From Pseudoclavibacter sp. AY1F1 (GTDB lineage: Bacteria > Actinomycetota > Actinomycetes > Actinomycetales > Microbacteriaceae), in assembly GCF_002931075.1 (NCBI RefSeq), contig NZ_PSTQ01000002.1, forward strand, positions 248,001-312,000: a DNA stretch of 64,000 nucleotides, in the 5' to 3' direction. This document shows positions 34,493 to 41,950 of the stretch, in pieces. Position numbers and translations under genes: made by a program. The notes below the pieces were generated by a model. The model was not told where the DNA came from, ran no database searches, and saw nothing but the letters and a program-made list of their open reading frames with translations. The stretch's first letter is position 1, and every line of letters starts with the position of its first letter.

Positions 34493-35500
34493 TCAGAGCG
34501 ACGCCTCGAGCGCCGCGTCGGCGTCGGTCAGCACCTTCGCCGCGACCTCGAGTCCTTCGATGCGCCCGAGCGAGGTGTCCTCGTGCTCGATGTTGACCCA
34601 CATCTCCGGGTCGACCTCGGAAAGGGCGCGGAGGAACTCGGTCCAGAACTCCGTGTCGTGGCCGCGACCGAGTGCGACGAAGTCCCAAGCCGAGTTCTTC
34701 GGCCACTCGTTCGCCCACTCGTCGCCGCCCAGGTTGGTGCGTGGCTCGTCTGCCGACAACTTGCGGAACTGGTTGTCGAGCACGCCGTAGATCGCGGCGG
34801 CGTGGTTGACGCGAACGTCCTTCGCGGCGGCATGGAAGACCCACTTGCCGAGGTCGCGGACGACGGCCACCGGGTCCATCTGCTGCCAGAAGAGGTGCGA
34901 GGCGTCGAGCTCGACGCCGATGTTCGTCGTACCGGCACGCTCGATGAGCTCGCGGAAGTTCGCCGGGTTGAAAGCGACGTTCTGCGGGTGCAACTCGAGC
35001 GCCACCTTCACGCCGTGCTCGCGGGCGAGCTCGTCGATCTCAGCCCAGAACTTCGCCGCGACGTCCAGCTGGTAGTCGATGATGTCGAGCGCCGCCGAGT
35101 TCCAGGCGTTGACGACCCAGTTCACGGTGGTTGCGCCCGGCTCGCCGCCGGGGAGGCCGGACATCGTGACGACGCGGTCCTGTCCGAGACGGGCCGCGAG
35201 GCGGATCGAACGCCGGATGTCCTCGGCGTGCTTCTCACCGATCGCGCGGTCGGGGTGCAACGGGTTGCCGTTGCAGTTGAGGCCGGCGATCGAGACGCCC
35301 GTGCCCTCGAACTGGGCGAGGAACGCATCCCTCGCCTCGTCGCTCTCGAGGATCTCGTCGAAGTTCGGGATGTGGGTTGCCGGGAGGAAGCCGCCCGAGT
35401 TGAGTTCGATGCCCGTGAGTCCGAGATCGGCGATGACCTTGATTGCCTCGGGGAGGCTGCGGTCGTGGAGGATCGCGTTGTAGACGCCGAGACGCATCAT
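34493..35500 (-). CDS. Sugar phosphate isomerase/epimerase (xylose isomerase-like TIM barrel)
   Basis: The 335-residue protein has the AP endonuclease 2/xylose isomerase-like barrel signatures: GIELNSGGFLP, VALELHPQNVAFNPANF, GVELDASHLFWQ and HAAAKDVRVN, with metal-ligand Glu, Asp and His residues. Its ATG overlaps the stop of the Gfo/Idh/MocA gene by four bases, so the two form a transcription unit. Such pairs act in inositol or rare-sugar side pathways; a role in feeding inositol isomers into the main operon is plausible but not shown. Confidence 0.85.
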   Translation of the reverse strand: MMRLGVYNAILHDRSLPEAIKVIADLGLTGIELNSGGFLPATHIPNFDEILESDEARDAFLAQFEGTGVSIAGLNCNGNPLHPDRAIGEKHAEDIRRSIRLAARLGQDRVVTMSGLPGGEPGATTVNWVVNAWNSAALDIIDYQLDVAAKFWAEIDELAREHGVKVALELHPQNVAFNPANFRELIERAGTTNIGVELDASHLFWQQMDPVAVVRDLGKWVFHAAAKDVRVNHAAAIYGVLDNQFRKLSADEPRTNLGGDEWANEWPKNSAWDFVALGRGHDTEFWTEFLRALSEVDPEMWVNIEHEDTSLGRIEGLEVAAKVLTDADAALEASL

Positions 35501-36711
35501 GCACCTGCCTTCGCGGTGATCGTGCTGGACGAGTCGATGGCGACGGTCGCGCCACCCGCGGCGGCCGACTCGGCGACGGCGCCGAGCAGTTCCATGTTGT
35601 GGATGCCCTCGGCGAACGTGGCGCAGCGGGGGAGCGCCTCGTCCTCTGGCACGCCTGCGACCTCTTCGAGGAAGGAGCGCGCCTGGTAGGCGAAGGCGTC
35701 GTTCTGTCCGAAGCCGACGCTCGGTGCGTCCATCGCGAGGCCGCCGCCGATGTAGGGGTGATCCGGGCCGAGGATGACCTGGCGGTAGCCGTTCTGCGCG
35801 CCCTCGCCGGTCTTGAGGAAGAGCTCGATCTCGGACGGGCGTCGCTGGTCGAAGCGCGCGGCGCCGTTCTCGCAGAAGACCTCGAAGATGAGGCTGTTCG
35901 CGTGGCCAGGGGCGACGCGGGAGACCTCGAAGCCGCCGACGCCGTGCTCGAACTTCGCCGAGAAGGCGGCGTAGTCGTCGTTCTCGACGGACTCGAACGT
36001 GTCGCTGACTGCCGCGTGGTCGTGGCCGAGTACGGCCCCGAGGGGGAGGGGGCGCTCGGTGATGACGGTGCTCAGGCGGCCGCCGCTGATCTCCTGGATG
36101 TCGCCGCAGAGGAACTCGGCGACGTAGGCGAGGTGGCTGCCGACGTCGGCGAGTGCGCCCGTGCCGGGGCCGCCCTTGAAGCGCCAGCTCATGGGAGCCG
36201 TGGGGCTGGAAGCGTAGTCGGTCCAGTAGCGGCCGCTGAAGTGAAGAACCTCGCCGAGCGTGCCGTCCTGGATGAGCTGGCGGATGTAGGCGATGCCTGG
36301 CGTGCGGCGGAACGTGAAGCCGACGCGTGCGATGGAGTCGGCGCGCTCTGCGGCCTCTGCCATGGCGTAGGCGTCCTCGATGGAGTCGCTGAGCGGCTTC
36401 TCGCAGAGCACGTGCTTGCCAGCGGCGAGGAGGCCTTCGACGACCTCGCGGTGCAGGGAGTTGGCGATGACGACGCTGACGACGTCGATGTCGTCGGCGG
36501 CTGCGATGGCCTGCCAGGACGAGTCGGTGCGCTCGTAGCCGAAGCGCTTCGCGGCGAGGGCGCCGAACTCCGGGTTGACGTCTCCGATGGAGACGAGGCG
36601 GATCTCGGGCAGCGTGGGGCTGTAGAGGGTGGATGCAACGCGGTAGGCCGCGGCGTGTGCGCGACCGGCCATGCCTGCGCCGATGACGGCGACGCCCAGT
36701 GACTTGGACAT
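35497..36711 (-). CDS. Gfo/Idh/MocA-family oxidoreductase
   Basis: ATG 36711 follows AGGAGAACCA and gives 404 residues. The NAD-binding opening GVAVIGAGMAGRAHAAAYR, the CEKPLSDSIEDAY block with the conserved Lys, and the central GGPGTGALADVGSHLAY motif identify the family; many members oxidise inositols or related sugars. It forms an operon with the isomerase downstream and is divergent from a LacI regulator. Its promoter has a consensus -35 TTGACA lying within an inositol-type operator and a LacI-type palindrome at the predicted start point. Confidence 0.87.
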   Translation of the reverse strand: MSKSLGVAVIGAGMAGRAHAAAYRVASTLYSPTLPEIRLVSIGDVNPEFGALAAKRFGYERTDSSWQAIAAADDIDVVSVVIANSLHREVVEGLLAAGKHVLCEKPLSDSIEDAYAMAEAAERADSIARVGFTFRRTPGIAYIRQLIQDGTLGEVLHFSGRYWTDYASSPTAPMSWRFKGGPGTGALADVGSHLAYVAEFLCGDIQEISGGRLSTVITERPLPLGAVLGHDHAAVSDTFESVENDDYAAFSAKFEHGVGGFEVSRVAPGHANSLIFEVFCENGAARFDQRRPSEIELFLKTGEGAQNGYRQVILGPDHPYIGGGLAMDAPSVGFGQNDAFAYQARSFLEEVAGVPEDEALPRCATFAEGIHNMELLGAVAESAAAGGATVAIDSSSTITAKAGA

Positions 36712-36771
36712 TGGTTCTCCTGTGTTTCTGCGAGGGCTTTTGTGGGTGAGCGCAGGCGACCGACGACGGTG

Positions 36772-36785
36772 TTGGAGCGCTACAC
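36772..36785. promoter_or_regulatory. Candidate LacI-family operator
   Basis: TTGGAGCGCTACAC is a near-palindrome centred on AGCGCT, the usual LacI-family core, and overlaps the predicted transcription start of the dehydrogenase-isomerase operon. Confidence 0.55.
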
Positions 36786-36788
36786 TGG

Positions 36789-36818
36789 AAGGTAGGTCAT
36801 GAAATAATGTCCTGTCAA
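36789..36818 (-). promoter_or_regulatory. Promoter of dehydrogenase-isomerase operon with IolR-like site
   Basis: On the minus strand -35 TTGACA (36818-36813), 18-base spacer, -10 TACCTT (36794-36789). The -35 box overlaps TGTCCTGTCA (plus 36808-36817), one base off KGWCHTRACA. Confidence 0.65.
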
Positions 36819-36841
36819 ACAATCGAACTCCGGAGTGTCGA

Positions 36842-37909
36842 ATGACCCCATCTCCTCGTCAGAAGAGACCGACGATCTACGACGTCGCCGAACGCGCCGG
36901 AGTCTCCAAGTCCCTCGTGTCGCTGGTCCTCCAGAACTCGCCCCGAGTGAGCGACGAGAAGCGCGCCGCGGTGCGCACGGCCATCCAGGAGCTCGGCTAC
37001 CTGCCGAGTCGGGCGGCCACTGCGCTCGCCGGGAACCGGACACGCGCGATCGGCGTCATGATCGACGACTTCAGGAACCCCTGGTTCGTGGACCTCCTCG
37101 AGGGCATGCAGGAGGTGCTGAACGGTCCCGGGTTCCACGTGACGGTGGCCGACGCGAACCTGAACGCGCATCTCGAGCAGTCCCCGACTAGCGGCTTCCT
37201 CGCCGCCGGGGTCGAGGGTCTTGTCATCGGCGGTGACGTCGATTCGGTGCCAGCGGAGGGATTCCCCGTGCCGACCGTGGTTGCGGGGAACCGAGCCACG
37301 GTGCCAGTTGGTGCAGACCTCGTCGCCAATGACGATGAGGCTGGCGCCCGCCTCGCGGTCGAGCACCTCCGGGCGCTCGGTCACACGCAGATCGGGCACG
37401 TCACGGGAAGTGGTCGTGCTGCCGAACTCCGGCGCAGCGCCTATGACGCGGCCATGCGCGAGGCGGGGCTGGCCCCCCGAATCATCGGCGGCACGGGCGT
37501 CACCGACCAGGACGAGGGGCGTCGGGCATCTCGTGAGCTGTTCGAGCGCTGGCCGGAGACCACCGCCGTCTTCGCGGCGAACGATGTCATGGCGCTCGGC
37601 GTCCTCGGAACGCTCGATGAGCTCGGGATGCGCGTGCCGGCGAACGTGTCGATCGTCGGCTACGACGACTCGCACCTCGCGGGAGCCGACCACCTGTCGC
37701 TCACCTCAGTCGACGACCGCAGTGCCGACGTCGGGCGGGTCGCCGCGGAACTCCTCCTGGCCCGTATCGACGGGCGGCTCCCGAGTGCGAGCGAGCTGAC
37801 CGCCTCGAGTGAGCTGACCGTTTCCGGCGAAACTTGCGGGGTCCGCAGGCTCATCCAGCCGACGCTCACGGTGCGCGGGTCGACGTCGGTCGCGAGCCGC
37901 TCAAGCTGA
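36842..37909 (+). CDS. LacI-family transcriptional regulator
   Basis: The 355-residue protein has the LacI helix-turn-helix TIYDVAERAGVSKSLVSLVL (residues about 11-30), a hinge with LPSRAATALAG, and a periplasmic-binding-like effector domain (RAIGVMIDDFRNPWFVDLLEGM; VSIVGYDDSHLAGADHLSLTSV). It probably controls the divergent dehydrogenase-isomerase operon through the AGCGCT palindrome at 36772-36785. The effector is likely a sugar or inositol derivative. The C-terminal tail is longer and more Ser/Thr-rich than usual. Confidence 0.9.
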   Translation: MTPSPRQKRPTIYDVAERAGVSKSLVSLVLQNSPRVSDEKRAAVRTAIQELGYLPSRAATALAGNRTRAIGVMIDDFRNPWFVDLLEGMQEVLNGPGFHVTVADANLNAHLEQSPTSGFLAAGVEGLVIGGDVDSVPAEGFPVPTVVAGNRATVPVGADLVANDDEAGARLAVEHLRALGHTQIGHVTGSGRAAELRRSAYDAAMREAGLAPRIIGGTGVTDQDEGRRASRELFERWPETTAVFAANDVMALGVLGTLDELGMRVPANVSIVGYDDSHLAGADHLSLTSVDDRSADVGRVAAELLLARIDGRLPSASELTASSELTVSGETCGVRRLIQPTLTVRGSTSVASRSS

Positions 37910-37928
37910 GTGCCGCGGGCCAGGCGGT

Positions 37929-38031
37929 CAACGGTCGCGAGGGTTGCGCCTCAACGGTCGCGAGGGTTGCGCCTCAACGGTCGCGAGGGTTGCGCCTCAG
38001 CGGTCGCGAGGGTTGCGCCTCAGCGGTCGCG
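37929..38031. repeat. Tandem 23-bp repeat, four full copies plus a part
   Basis: Units start at 37929, 37952, 37975 and 37998 and a partial fifth at 38021. Each contains GGTCGCGAGGGTTGCGCCT; the first three begin CAAC, the fourth and fifth CAGC. The array fills the gap between the convergent lacI-type and galactokinase-like genes. The fourth and fifth copies overlap the end of the kinase gene, whose stop codon lies at the junction, so the array may have grown from that coding end. Confidence 0.9.
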
Positions 38032-39246
38032 TCTGGCGCCGGCTTCGGGCTCGAAGGAGAGCACAAGCGGCGCCTCCCACCCTTGCTCGGCGTACGCGCT
38101 CAAGACGCTCTCGCGCAGCTCGTCGACCTTGTCGACGGGGTGCATGACGAACACAGAGCCTCCGAGGCCAGTGCCGGTCATGCGCGCGCTCGCCGCTCCG
38201 AGGTAGGTTGCGAGCTCGACCGTGAAGTCGATTCTGGCGGTCGAGACCTCGAAGTCCTCGCGCAACGACGTCTGTGATGCCGCGAGCAGGTGATTGCGTT
38301 CCTGGGGTGACTCGCCCGTTCGCATGAGCTTCGTGAACTCGAGCGTGCGGGCGATCTCGGAGACGACGTGCCTCGCGCGTCTGAACACGACCTCGTCGAG
38401 TTTATCGGCGGCTGCGTCGAGCTCGGCTGGCCGTACCTCTCGCAGCGTTTGGAAGCCGAGGGCTTCCGCGGCCCTCGCGCAGTCGTCGGCCCTCGCCGCG
38501 AACTCGGCCGACCAGTTCCGGTGCGCCTCCTTGGTGTCGATGAGCACGCGCGCGAGGCCCGAATCTGCTGAGCTCGTCGCGGCGAGAATGGAGACATCCG
38601 AGCCGCGTGCATCGAAGAACACGTCCTCGTCGCTTCGAGCCGCATGCACCGTGATGTGGTCGCTCAAGCCGCCCGGTGCACCGACGATCTCGGCCTCAGT
38701 CTGGCGCCCGATCTCGGCGAGCTCCTCGACGTTCATGCCGAGGCCCCAGAAATCGTTGAGCGCGGTGCTGATCGTCGCGCAGATGGAAGCCGAGGAGGCG
38801 AGACCCGCCCCGATGGGGACATCCGTCGTCAGGAAGATCTCGAGCCCTGTCCCGAGGAAGAAGGGGACACCAGGGTCGGTCTCGTCGCCGTCGCCCCGTG
38901 TGCCCTCAGGTGGGTTCTCCCGCGCGAAGCGGAGCATGCTGGCCACCGTCCCGAGCGGGTAGGCGCGCCAGTCTCGAGCGGGGATCTCCGAGGAGATGGA
39001 CCTCAGGTCGGTGACGGCTTCGTCGGTCGAGAGGTCGGTGACGATGCGGATGCGACCATCCTCGCGCGGGGCGATCGCCGCGCTCGAGCGGAGCGGGATC
39101 GCGCAGGCGTAGCCGACCCCGTCCTGCAGATCGGTGTGATCACCCATGATGCTGACCCGGCCGGGCGCTGACCAGACGCCGAGGGGCTCGCGTTCGAACG
39201 CGGCTCGAAAGCCATTGCAGACGATCGTTGTCAGGTCTCTGCTCAT
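38020..39246 (-). CDS. GHMP kinase, galactokinase-like
   Basis: ATG 39246 gives 408 residues. The order of motifs is that of galactokinase: WSAPGRVSIMGDHTDLQDG near residues 25-43, the phosphate-binding VPIGAGLASSASICATIS, GAPGGLSDHITVHAAR with the probable catalytic Asp, and TGTGLGGSVFVMHP. Several positions differ from standard galactokinase (SIMGDHTDL instead of NLIGEHTDY; SDH instead of MDQ), and no galT or galE lies nearby. It is the last unit between the LacI gene and a helicase, and a weak inositol-type operator lies in its promoter region. Galactose, an inositol, or another sugar are all possible substrates. Confidence 0.8.
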   Translation of the reverse strand: MSRDLTTIVCNGFRAAFEREPLGVWSAPGRVSIMGDHTDLQDGVGYACAIPLRSSAAIAPREDGRIRIVTDLSTDEAVTDLRSISSEIPARDWRAYPLGTVASMLRFARENPPEGTRGDGDETDPGVPFFLGTGLEIFLTTDVPIGAGLASSASICATISTALNDFWGLGMNVEELAEIGRQTEAEIVGAPGGLSDHITVHAARSDEDVFFDARGSDVSILAATSSADSGLARVLIDTKEAHRNWSAEFAARADDCARAAEALGFQTLREVRPAELDAAADKLDEVVFRRARHVVSEIARTLEFTKLMRTGESPQERNHLLAASQTSLREDFEVSTARIDFTVELATYLGAASARMTGTGLGGSVFVMHPVDKVDELRESVLSAYAEQGWEAPLVLSFEPEAGARRDR

Positions 39247-39304
39247 ATCGTCACCGTTTCTCGGGCCTGGGCGATCGGTGTCCGCCCGGTGTGTGCGCAG
39301 GGTG

Positions 39305-39327
39305 ATTCTAATAAAAGTGTCCTGAAT
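39305..39327 (-). promoter_or_regulatory. Kinase promoter region with weak IolR-like site
   Basis: TAGAAT (39310-39305) on the minus strand is a good -10 box. TGTCCTGAAT (plus 39318-39327) upstream of it matches the inositol operator at eight of ten positions. Confidence 0.4.
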
Positions 39328-39476
39328 GACCGCCGAAACACGCATCCACGGGCCTTCCTTCTGGTTGGGAGCGGTGTGACGTGCTAGGGTCTACAGCTTG
39401 TGGGTCCTATTTCCCACGATCGTCGTACCGTTTGTTGTTCGAGGGCACCTTTCCTGCCTCGGCACGATTTCACGAG

Positions 39477-39516
39477 TTGCGGCGAACGGGCACATTCGCC
39501 CGCATCATCGCCGCAA
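39477..39516 (+). promoter_or_regulatory. Hairpin in the long leader of the DEAD-box helicase gene
   Basis: TTGCGGCGA (39477-39485) and TCGCCGCAA (39508-39516) form a perfect nine-base stem enclosing a second stem CGGGC/GCCCG. It lies in a leader that may be nearly 200 bases long (a TAGGGT -10 box is at about 39384-39389). Cold-inducible RNA helicase genes often have such leaders. Confidence 0.5.
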
Positions 39517-39576
39517 GAGCGCAGCACACGAGTGTTGTGCGTTCTCTGCGTGCCGATTGAAAGGCAACACCTCCAT

Positions 39577-41109
39577 ATGACGGAAACAACCTCAACTTTC
39601 GCCGAGCTCGGCGTCCCCAAGTCGCTCGTGAGCGTGCTCGATGCAGCAGGCAAGCACGAGGCATTCCCCATCCAGCAGTCGACGCTTCCCAGCACTCTTG
39701 CTGGCCGCGATGTGCTCGGACGCGGCAAGACCGGCTCGGGTAAGACCCTTGCCTTTGCTATCCCCCTCGTCGCACGCCTCGCCGGCGCGGTATCCGGCGG
39801 CAAGCGCCGCCCGGGCCGCCCGCTCGGCCTCGTGCTGCTCCCGACCCGCGAGCTCGCGACCCAGGTCGCCGCGGTCATCGAGCCCCTCGCCAAGGCCGCC
39901 GGCCTCACGGTGACGACTGTCTTCGGTGGCGTCTCGCAGCGCCCACAGGAGACGGCATTCCGAGGCGGCGTCGACATCGTCGTGGCCTGCCCCGGCCGTC
40001 TCGACGACCTCATGAAGCAGCGCATCGTCAACCTCGACGCGATCGAGGTCACCGTGCTCGACGAGGCCGACCACATGGCCGACCTCGGCTTCCTGCCCGT
40101 CGTCACGCGCATCATGAACGCGACCCCGCAGAGCGGCCAGCGACTCCTCTTCTCCGCCACGCTCGACAACGGCGTGGACAAGCTCGTCAAGAAGTTCCTG
40201 AACGACCCGATTCTGCACTCGGTCGACGAGTCCAACTCGCACGTCGCCGCCATGACGCACCACGTCTACGAGGCGGAGACGCCCGAGGCGAAGACCGCGC
40301 TTGTGCACGCTCTCGCGAGCGGAAAGGGCCGTCGCATCATGTTCATGCGCACCAAGCACCAGGCGAAGAAGCTCGCGAAGCAGCTCACGGCGTCCGGCAT
40401 CCCGGCCGTCGACCTGCACGGCAACCTGTCGCAGAACGCCCGCGACCGCAACCTGGCTGCCTTCTCCGGTGGCGAGGTCAACGTGCTCGTCGCAACCGAC
40501 GTCGCCGCCCGCGGTGTGCACGTCGACGCCATCGAGCTTGTTGTGCACGTCGACCCGCCCGCCGAGCACAAGGCGTACCTGCACCGCTCCGGCCGCACGG
40601 CCCGCGCAGGCTCCGAGGGTGACGTCGTCACCCTCATGCTCCCGAGCCAGCGCAAGGACACCGAGATGCTGCTCCGTCGCGCCAAGATCGGCGTGACCCC
40701 GCAGCGCGCGAACGTCAACTCGCCCTTCGTGGCCGAGCTTGTCGGCGAAGTCGCCCCGACCGTGCGCCCCGTTCCGGGCGGACCGGGATCCGGCAACGTT
40801 GAGGTCAGCCAGGGCCGCGGCACGTCGCAGGGCGCCAACGCGCGCCGCAAGCGTGACGCTGCACCGGCACGAGGCGGAGCCGCCCGCGGTGGCTCCAGCA
40901 ACGGTGGCGGCCGCGGCCGCGCAGCATCCTCCTCATCGCAGGGCTCATCCGCGTCGCGTCCAGCGCGCGGACAGGCTGGCGAGGGTGCGGCTCAGGGTCA
41001 GCGCCGCGGCGAGGGTCGCCCGCGCCGCGCAGGCGCCTCTTCGCCTGCAGCACCGTCGCGTGGCGGCGAGCGCGGCTCGCGTCGCGCCAGCTGGTCGTCC
41101 GGCCAGTAA
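39577..41109 (+). CDS. DEAD-box ATP-dependent RNA helicase
   Basis: The 510-residue protein carries all DEAD-box motifs: Q-motif region (FAELGVPKSLVSVLDAAG, FPIQQ), motif I GRGKTGSGKT near residues 50-59, PTRELATQV, motif II VLDEADHMADLG, SAT, and HRSGRTARAG. The last 110 residues are a Gly/Arg/Ser-rich basic tail that would bind RNA. It resembles cold-shock and ribosome-assembly helicases (RhlE/DeaD/CshA type). ATG 39577 has a weak ribosome binding site (GAAAGG) upstream. The length of the leader suggests post-transcriptional control. Confidence 0.92.
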   Translation: MTETTSTFAELGVPKSLVSVLDAAGKHEAFPIQQSTLPSTLAGRDVLGRGKTGSGKTLAFAIPLVARLAGAVSGGKRRPGRPLGLVLLPTRELATQVAAVIEPLAKAAGLTVTTVFGGVSQRPQETAFRGGVDIVVACPGRLDDLMKQRIVNLDAIEVTVLDEADHMADLGFLPVVTRIMNATPQSGQRLLFSATLDNGVDKLVKKFLNDPILHSVDESNSHVAAMTHHVYEAETPEAKTALVHALASGKGRRIMFMRTKHQAKKLAKQLTASGIPAVDLHGNLSQNARDRNLAAFSGGEVNVLVATDVAARGVHVDAIELVVHVDPPAEHKAYLHRSGRTARAGSEGDVVTLMLPSQRKDTEMLLRRAKIGVTPQRANVNSPFVAELVGEVAPTVRPVPGGPGSGNVEVSQGRGTSQGANARRKRDAAPARGGAARGGSSNGGGRGRAASSSSQGSSASRPARGQAGEGAAQGQRRGEGRPRRAGASSPAAPSRGGERGSRRASWSSGQ

Positions 41110-41132
41110 GCAGCAGCAGAAACGCAATATCC

Positions 41133-41170
41133 CCGAACGGGCGGTCCGAGCAATCGGCCCGCCCGTTCGG
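41133..41170 (+). terminator. Hairpin terminator after DEAD-box helicase
   Basis: Perfect 12-base arms CCGAACGGGCGG (41133-41144) and CCGCCCGTTCGG (41159-41170) with a 14-base loop, 23 bases after the stop codon. Confidence 0.75.
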
Positions 41171-41188
41171 CGTTTGGCCCCGTCTCCC

Positions 41189-41254
41189 GTGCGCATCCAC
41201 ACGGGAGATGCCGCTTCGATTGCGAATGAAGCTGCATTTCTCGTGTGGATGCAC
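41189..41254. repeat. Long imperfect inverted repeat
   Basis: A 29-base left arm (41189-41217) and a 27-base right arm (41228-41254) pair with one two-base bulge and three non-Watson-Crick positions around a ten-base loop. Both arms contain GCATCC(A)CAC-type sequence. It lies between the helicase terminator and the gntR stop and may be a second terminator for the minus-strand gene. Confidence 0.6.
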
Positions 41255-41278
41255 AGGGCACCGTGCAGGTGTGGTGCG

Positions 41279-41950
41279 TCAGGTGAGGGAATCTGCCACC
41301 AGGTGGGCTGTGAGGGCGTCGAGGTGGGTGCGGACGGCGGCCGGACCCTCGCGCTCCAGGAGACGCAGGTAGTCCTCGTGGTCGTCGGCGAGCCCCGCAG
41401 CGCCGTAGTGCTCGTGGGCTCCGGCGAGCAGCAGCCGCACTTCGCTTTCGAGGGAGCGGGCTGCCGTGCTGATCCGTGGGCTTCCGGCCGCGTCGATAAT
41501 TGCCTGGTGCACGGCCGCGTGCGCCGTCTCGACGAGTCGCCAGGAGTCGGGGTCGTGCGCCTCAAGCTCGCGCACTCGCGCGATCGCGGCGAGGATGGGC
41601 CGCCGCACCGCGTCAGGCCATCCTTGGGGGTGCCTGGCGTTCAGGATGCGCACGGCTTCTGACTCGAGGGCGCAGCGCAGGTCCTGCATGGCGCGGATCT
41701 CCGCGTCGTCGAGCTTCGTGACCTCGACCCCCTTGTAGGGCGCGGAGTGGACAAGTCGTTCGGCGGCCAGGGCGGCGAGGGCCGTGCGCACCGTGTGTCG
41801 CGAAAGCCCGAATTCGGCCGCGAGGTGTTCTTCGCGCAGCGACTGGCCGCGGGCGTAGCTCCCCTCGAGGATCCGCTCGCGAAGCGTCGTGGCGAGCCTC
41901 GAGGCGGCGGTCGGTCGTGGCGAGTGGTCAGGCGCTCCTGCGTGTGTCAT
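41279..41950 (-). CDS. GntR-family (FCD/FadR-type) transcriptional regulator
   Basis: ATG 41950 gives 223 residues: a winged helix at residues 15-75 (LATTLRERILEGSYARGQSL, AEFGLSRHTVRTALAALAAE) and an all-helical FCD ligand-binding domain with the metal-site histidines ETAHAAVHQAIIDAAGS and AGAHEHYGA. It overlaps the end of the transporter gene by four bases (ATGA) and is probably co-transcribed with it and autoregulated by the palindrome at 43004-43020. Confidence 0.87.
   Translation of the reverse strand: MTHAGAPDHSPRPTAASRLATTLRERILEGSYARGQSLREEHLAAEFGLSRHTVRTALAALAAERLVHSAPYKGVEVTKLDDAEIRAMQDLRCALESEAVRILNARHPQGWPDAVRRPILAAIARVRELEAHDPDSWRLVETAHAAVHQAIIDAAGSPRISTAARSLESEVRLLLAGAHEHYGAAGLADDHEDYLRLLEREGPAAVRTHLDALTAHLVADSLT

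Noticed and set aside
37929-38031. Possible CRISPR array
   Set aside because: The units are directly adjacent with no spacers, and no cas gene is present.
38020-39246. A galactose (Leloir) operon
   Set aside because: Only the kinase-like gene is present; its signature is altered and no galT, galE or galM is found in the window.
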